DNA of 5,919 nucleotides from JBDSYA01 sp039925865 (lineage in GTDB: Bacteria > Bacteroidota > Ignavibacteria > Tepidaquicellales > Tepidaquicellaceae), in contig JBDSYA010000316.1 in assembly GCA_039925865.1 (NCBI GenBank), positions 1-5,919 on the forward strand, in the 5' to 3' direction. Positions within the stretch are counted from its first letter, which is position 1; every line of letters starts with the position of its first letter. The notes under the pieces are model-generated. The model was not told the origin of the DNA, did not search any database, and saw only the letters and a list, made by a program, of their open reading frames with translations. The position numbers and the translations under genes were made by a program. Of this stretch, positions 4,835 to 5,919 are shown piece after piece.

Positions 4835-5833
4835 TTACCTCTTAAACGGCTCTTCCCTGTCACTAAATTCAGGCCTGTAATAACTTTCAGATTCAAACTC
4901 CTGAATAAAACCATTTTCCAGATTCAGTTCGTCCATCCAGTCAAGAACTTTTTCGTATTCTCTTTCACGAATGTTTCTGGAAAGCAGATCAATTGATAAT
5001 GCTTTGTGTGTAGAGTAATACTGCGACATAATTGAAAGTGAGATTTTACAATCAAGTTCTGAAATGAATTTCAATGTGTCATAGCTTCCTGCAATATCAT
5101 TTGGAAGAATTAAATGTCTTACGATCAGTCCTCTTTTCAACAAACCGTTTTCAATCACAAGATCACTTCCTAGCTGATGATACATTTCTTTTATTGCTTC
5201 GCGCGAATGATGCACATAGTTTTTTATCTTTGAATATTTGTATCCGTATTCATCTTCGGAATATTTTACATCCGGCAGATAAATATCAATGATGCCGTCA
5301 AGAAGTTTTAAAACTTCAAGTGAGTCGTATGAATTTGTGTTGTAAACTAAAGGAAGCTGCAAACCTTTACCTGCAGCGAGATTGAGTGCTAGAATTATTT
5401 GAGGAACGAAGTGTGTTGGAGATACAAATCCAATTGCATTTACATTTTTATCCTGAAGTTCGAGCATCATTTCAGCAAGCCTTTCGATCGTAACTTCATT
5501 CTTAATTTCAGTTCTATGATTTTGTGAGATCTCATAATTTTGACAATAAACGCAACGAAGATTACAATTACCGAAGAAAATATTTCCAACACCATTCTCA
5601 TTACTTGTTTCCTTTGAACCCACGAGAACCGGCTCTTCACCGTAATGAACACAGTAAGAAGATACAACAGGATTATAACCCGAATAGCATGCGGCTATTT
5701 CATTTTTGATGCGGTTAACTTTACAATCTTTAGGGCAAATTTTACAATCAGCAAGCATGGCTTCAAGCGTTTCTGCTCTTATTGTAAGCTCTCCGGAATT
5801 ATATAAATTCAGATATTGTGGTGTAAAGGACAA
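4835..5833 (-). CDS. pflX: PflX-type radical SAM protein (COG1313)
   Basis: A 332-residue protein. Residues 90-97 (CNLRCVYC) are the CxxxCxxC motif that binds the radical SAM [4Fe-4S] cluster, in the context GNIFFGNCNLRCVYCQNYEIS, split here at residue 90. N-terminal to it, CKICPKDC with Cys30, 33, 37 and Cys49 forms the additional cysteine set typical of PflX relatives, followed by HYGEEPVL (63-70). The remainder is a TIM-barrel-like core (NAIGFVSPTH, LPLVYNTNSYDS, IDIYLPDVKY, LIVRHLILPN). The family is annotated as similar to pyruvate formate-lyase activating enzymes, but its substrate is not established, and no glycyl radical enzyme gene is visible here. TTG at 5833 is the first start after the in-frame stop at 5842-5840 and yields the family-like beginning FTPQYLNLYNSGEL; the leader is A-rich without a Shine-Dalgarno. 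It converges on the toxin gene, only 41 bases away (3 bases from the corrected toxin stop). The symbol is the COG label and does not imply a proven PFL role. Confidence 0.9.
   Translation of the reverse strand: MSFTPQYLNLYNSGELTIRAETLEAMLADCKICPKDCKVNRIKNEIAACYSGYNPVVSSYCVHYGEEPVLVGSKETSNENGVGNIFFGNCNLRCVYCQNYEISQNHRTEIKNEVTIERLAEMMLELQDKNVNAIGFVSPTHFVPQIILALNLAAGKGLQLPLVYNTNSYDSLEVLKLLDGIIDIYLPDVKYSEDEYGYKYSKIKNYVHHSREAIKEMYHQLGSDLVIENGLLKRGLIVRHLILPNDIAGSYDTLKFISELDCKISLSIMSQYYSTHKALSIDLLSRNIREREYEKVLDWMDELNLENGFIQEFESESYYRPEFSDREEPFKR
4836..4852. repeat. 17-bp direct repeat, right copy, at the 3' end of the radical SAM gene
   Basis: TACCTCTTAAACGGCTC covers the last codons (E-P-F-K-R) and two bases of the stop of the minus-strand radical SAM gene. 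It repeats 4159-4175 with one mismatch, which is synonymous (GAG/GAA). Together the copies bracket the toxin-antitoxin pair. Confidence 0.6.
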
Positions 5834-5875
5834 TTTTTTTTAATAATATATTTTTAATAACATCCTTCCGAAACG

Positions 5876-5919
5876 ATGGATTTTAAAATTGAAAATTTTT
5901 CTTTTCAATTTCGTCCGCT
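5876..5919 (+). CDS. Possible start of a divergent gene running off the right edge
   Basis: ATG at 5876 opens a frame without stop to the window end (MDFKIENFSFQFRP). The composition looks plausible for coding and the start is divergent from the radical SAM gene, 42 bases from its TTG. Fourteen residues are too few to identify a family, and no Shine-Dalgarno is present. The gap between the two starts is AT-rich (TAATAATATATTTTTAATAA) and could hold overlapping promoters, but I cannot place them. Confidence 0.3.
   Translation, partial: MDFKIENFSFQFRP
5886..5911. repeat. Perfect 10-bp inverted repeat (stem-loop)
   Basis: AAATTGAAAA at 5886-5895 is exactly complementary to TTTTCAATTT at 5902-5911, with a 6-base loop. 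The stem has only two G-C pairs, so it would be weak. It lies upstream of the radical SAM gene and inside the possible divergent reading frame; it could be an operator or chance in AT-rich DNA. Confidence 0.4.

Overview
The window looks like chromosomal DNA from a low-G+C member of the Bacteroidota/Ignavibacteria side of the tree. The main evidence is two large predicted secreted proteins that end in a type IX secretion (T9SS) sorting domain with the hallmark NYPNPFNP motif, followed by the LKVYDALGKEV and GIYFYSL motifs. Weak or absent Shine-Dalgarno sequences and AT-rich gaps fit this. The assignment to Ignavibacteria in particular is from memory of similar proteins, not from a search.

Left half (1-4156, + strand): two tandem paralogues. 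The first is open at the left edge. It carries seven visible YCF48-like beta-propeller repeats, then a 502-residue module of unknown function that ends in the sorting domain. The second is complete: a signal peptide followed by the same 502-residue module with no propeller. The two copies are roughly 80% identical in a sampled upper part of the module. They rise to about 92-94% in the last ~470 bp, except for a 39-bp linker that is unrelated between them and in copy 2 contains a heptanucleotide repeat (AATTACG). The 232-bp gap between the genes holds a degenerate ~9-bp-periodic element of a type I recall as dispersed in many bacterial genomes, plus two short palindromes.

Middle (4157-4835): a small toxin-antitoxin module on the + strand, an AF2212/DUF104-like antitoxin overlapping a MazF/PemK-type toxin. 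The toxin appears to have lost one base near its 3' end. A frame-shifted continuation after its present end encodes what looks like the missing C-terminal helix. The module sits between two copies of a 17-bp direct repeat (one mismatch). The right copy is the 3' end of the neighbouring radical SAM gene, so the module may have been inserted there.

Right (4835-5919): a complete minus-strand gene for a PflX-type (COG1313) radical SAM protein with its Fe-S cysteine motifs intact. After it comes a short divergent region that may hold the first codons of a further + strand gene running off the right edge.

The genes do not form one pathway. The best-supported unusual points are the frameshifted toxin, the direct repeats bracketing the toxin-antitoxin pair, and the mosaic history of the two secreted paralogues. 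No CRISPR array, tRNA, rRNA, transposase or integrase is visible.
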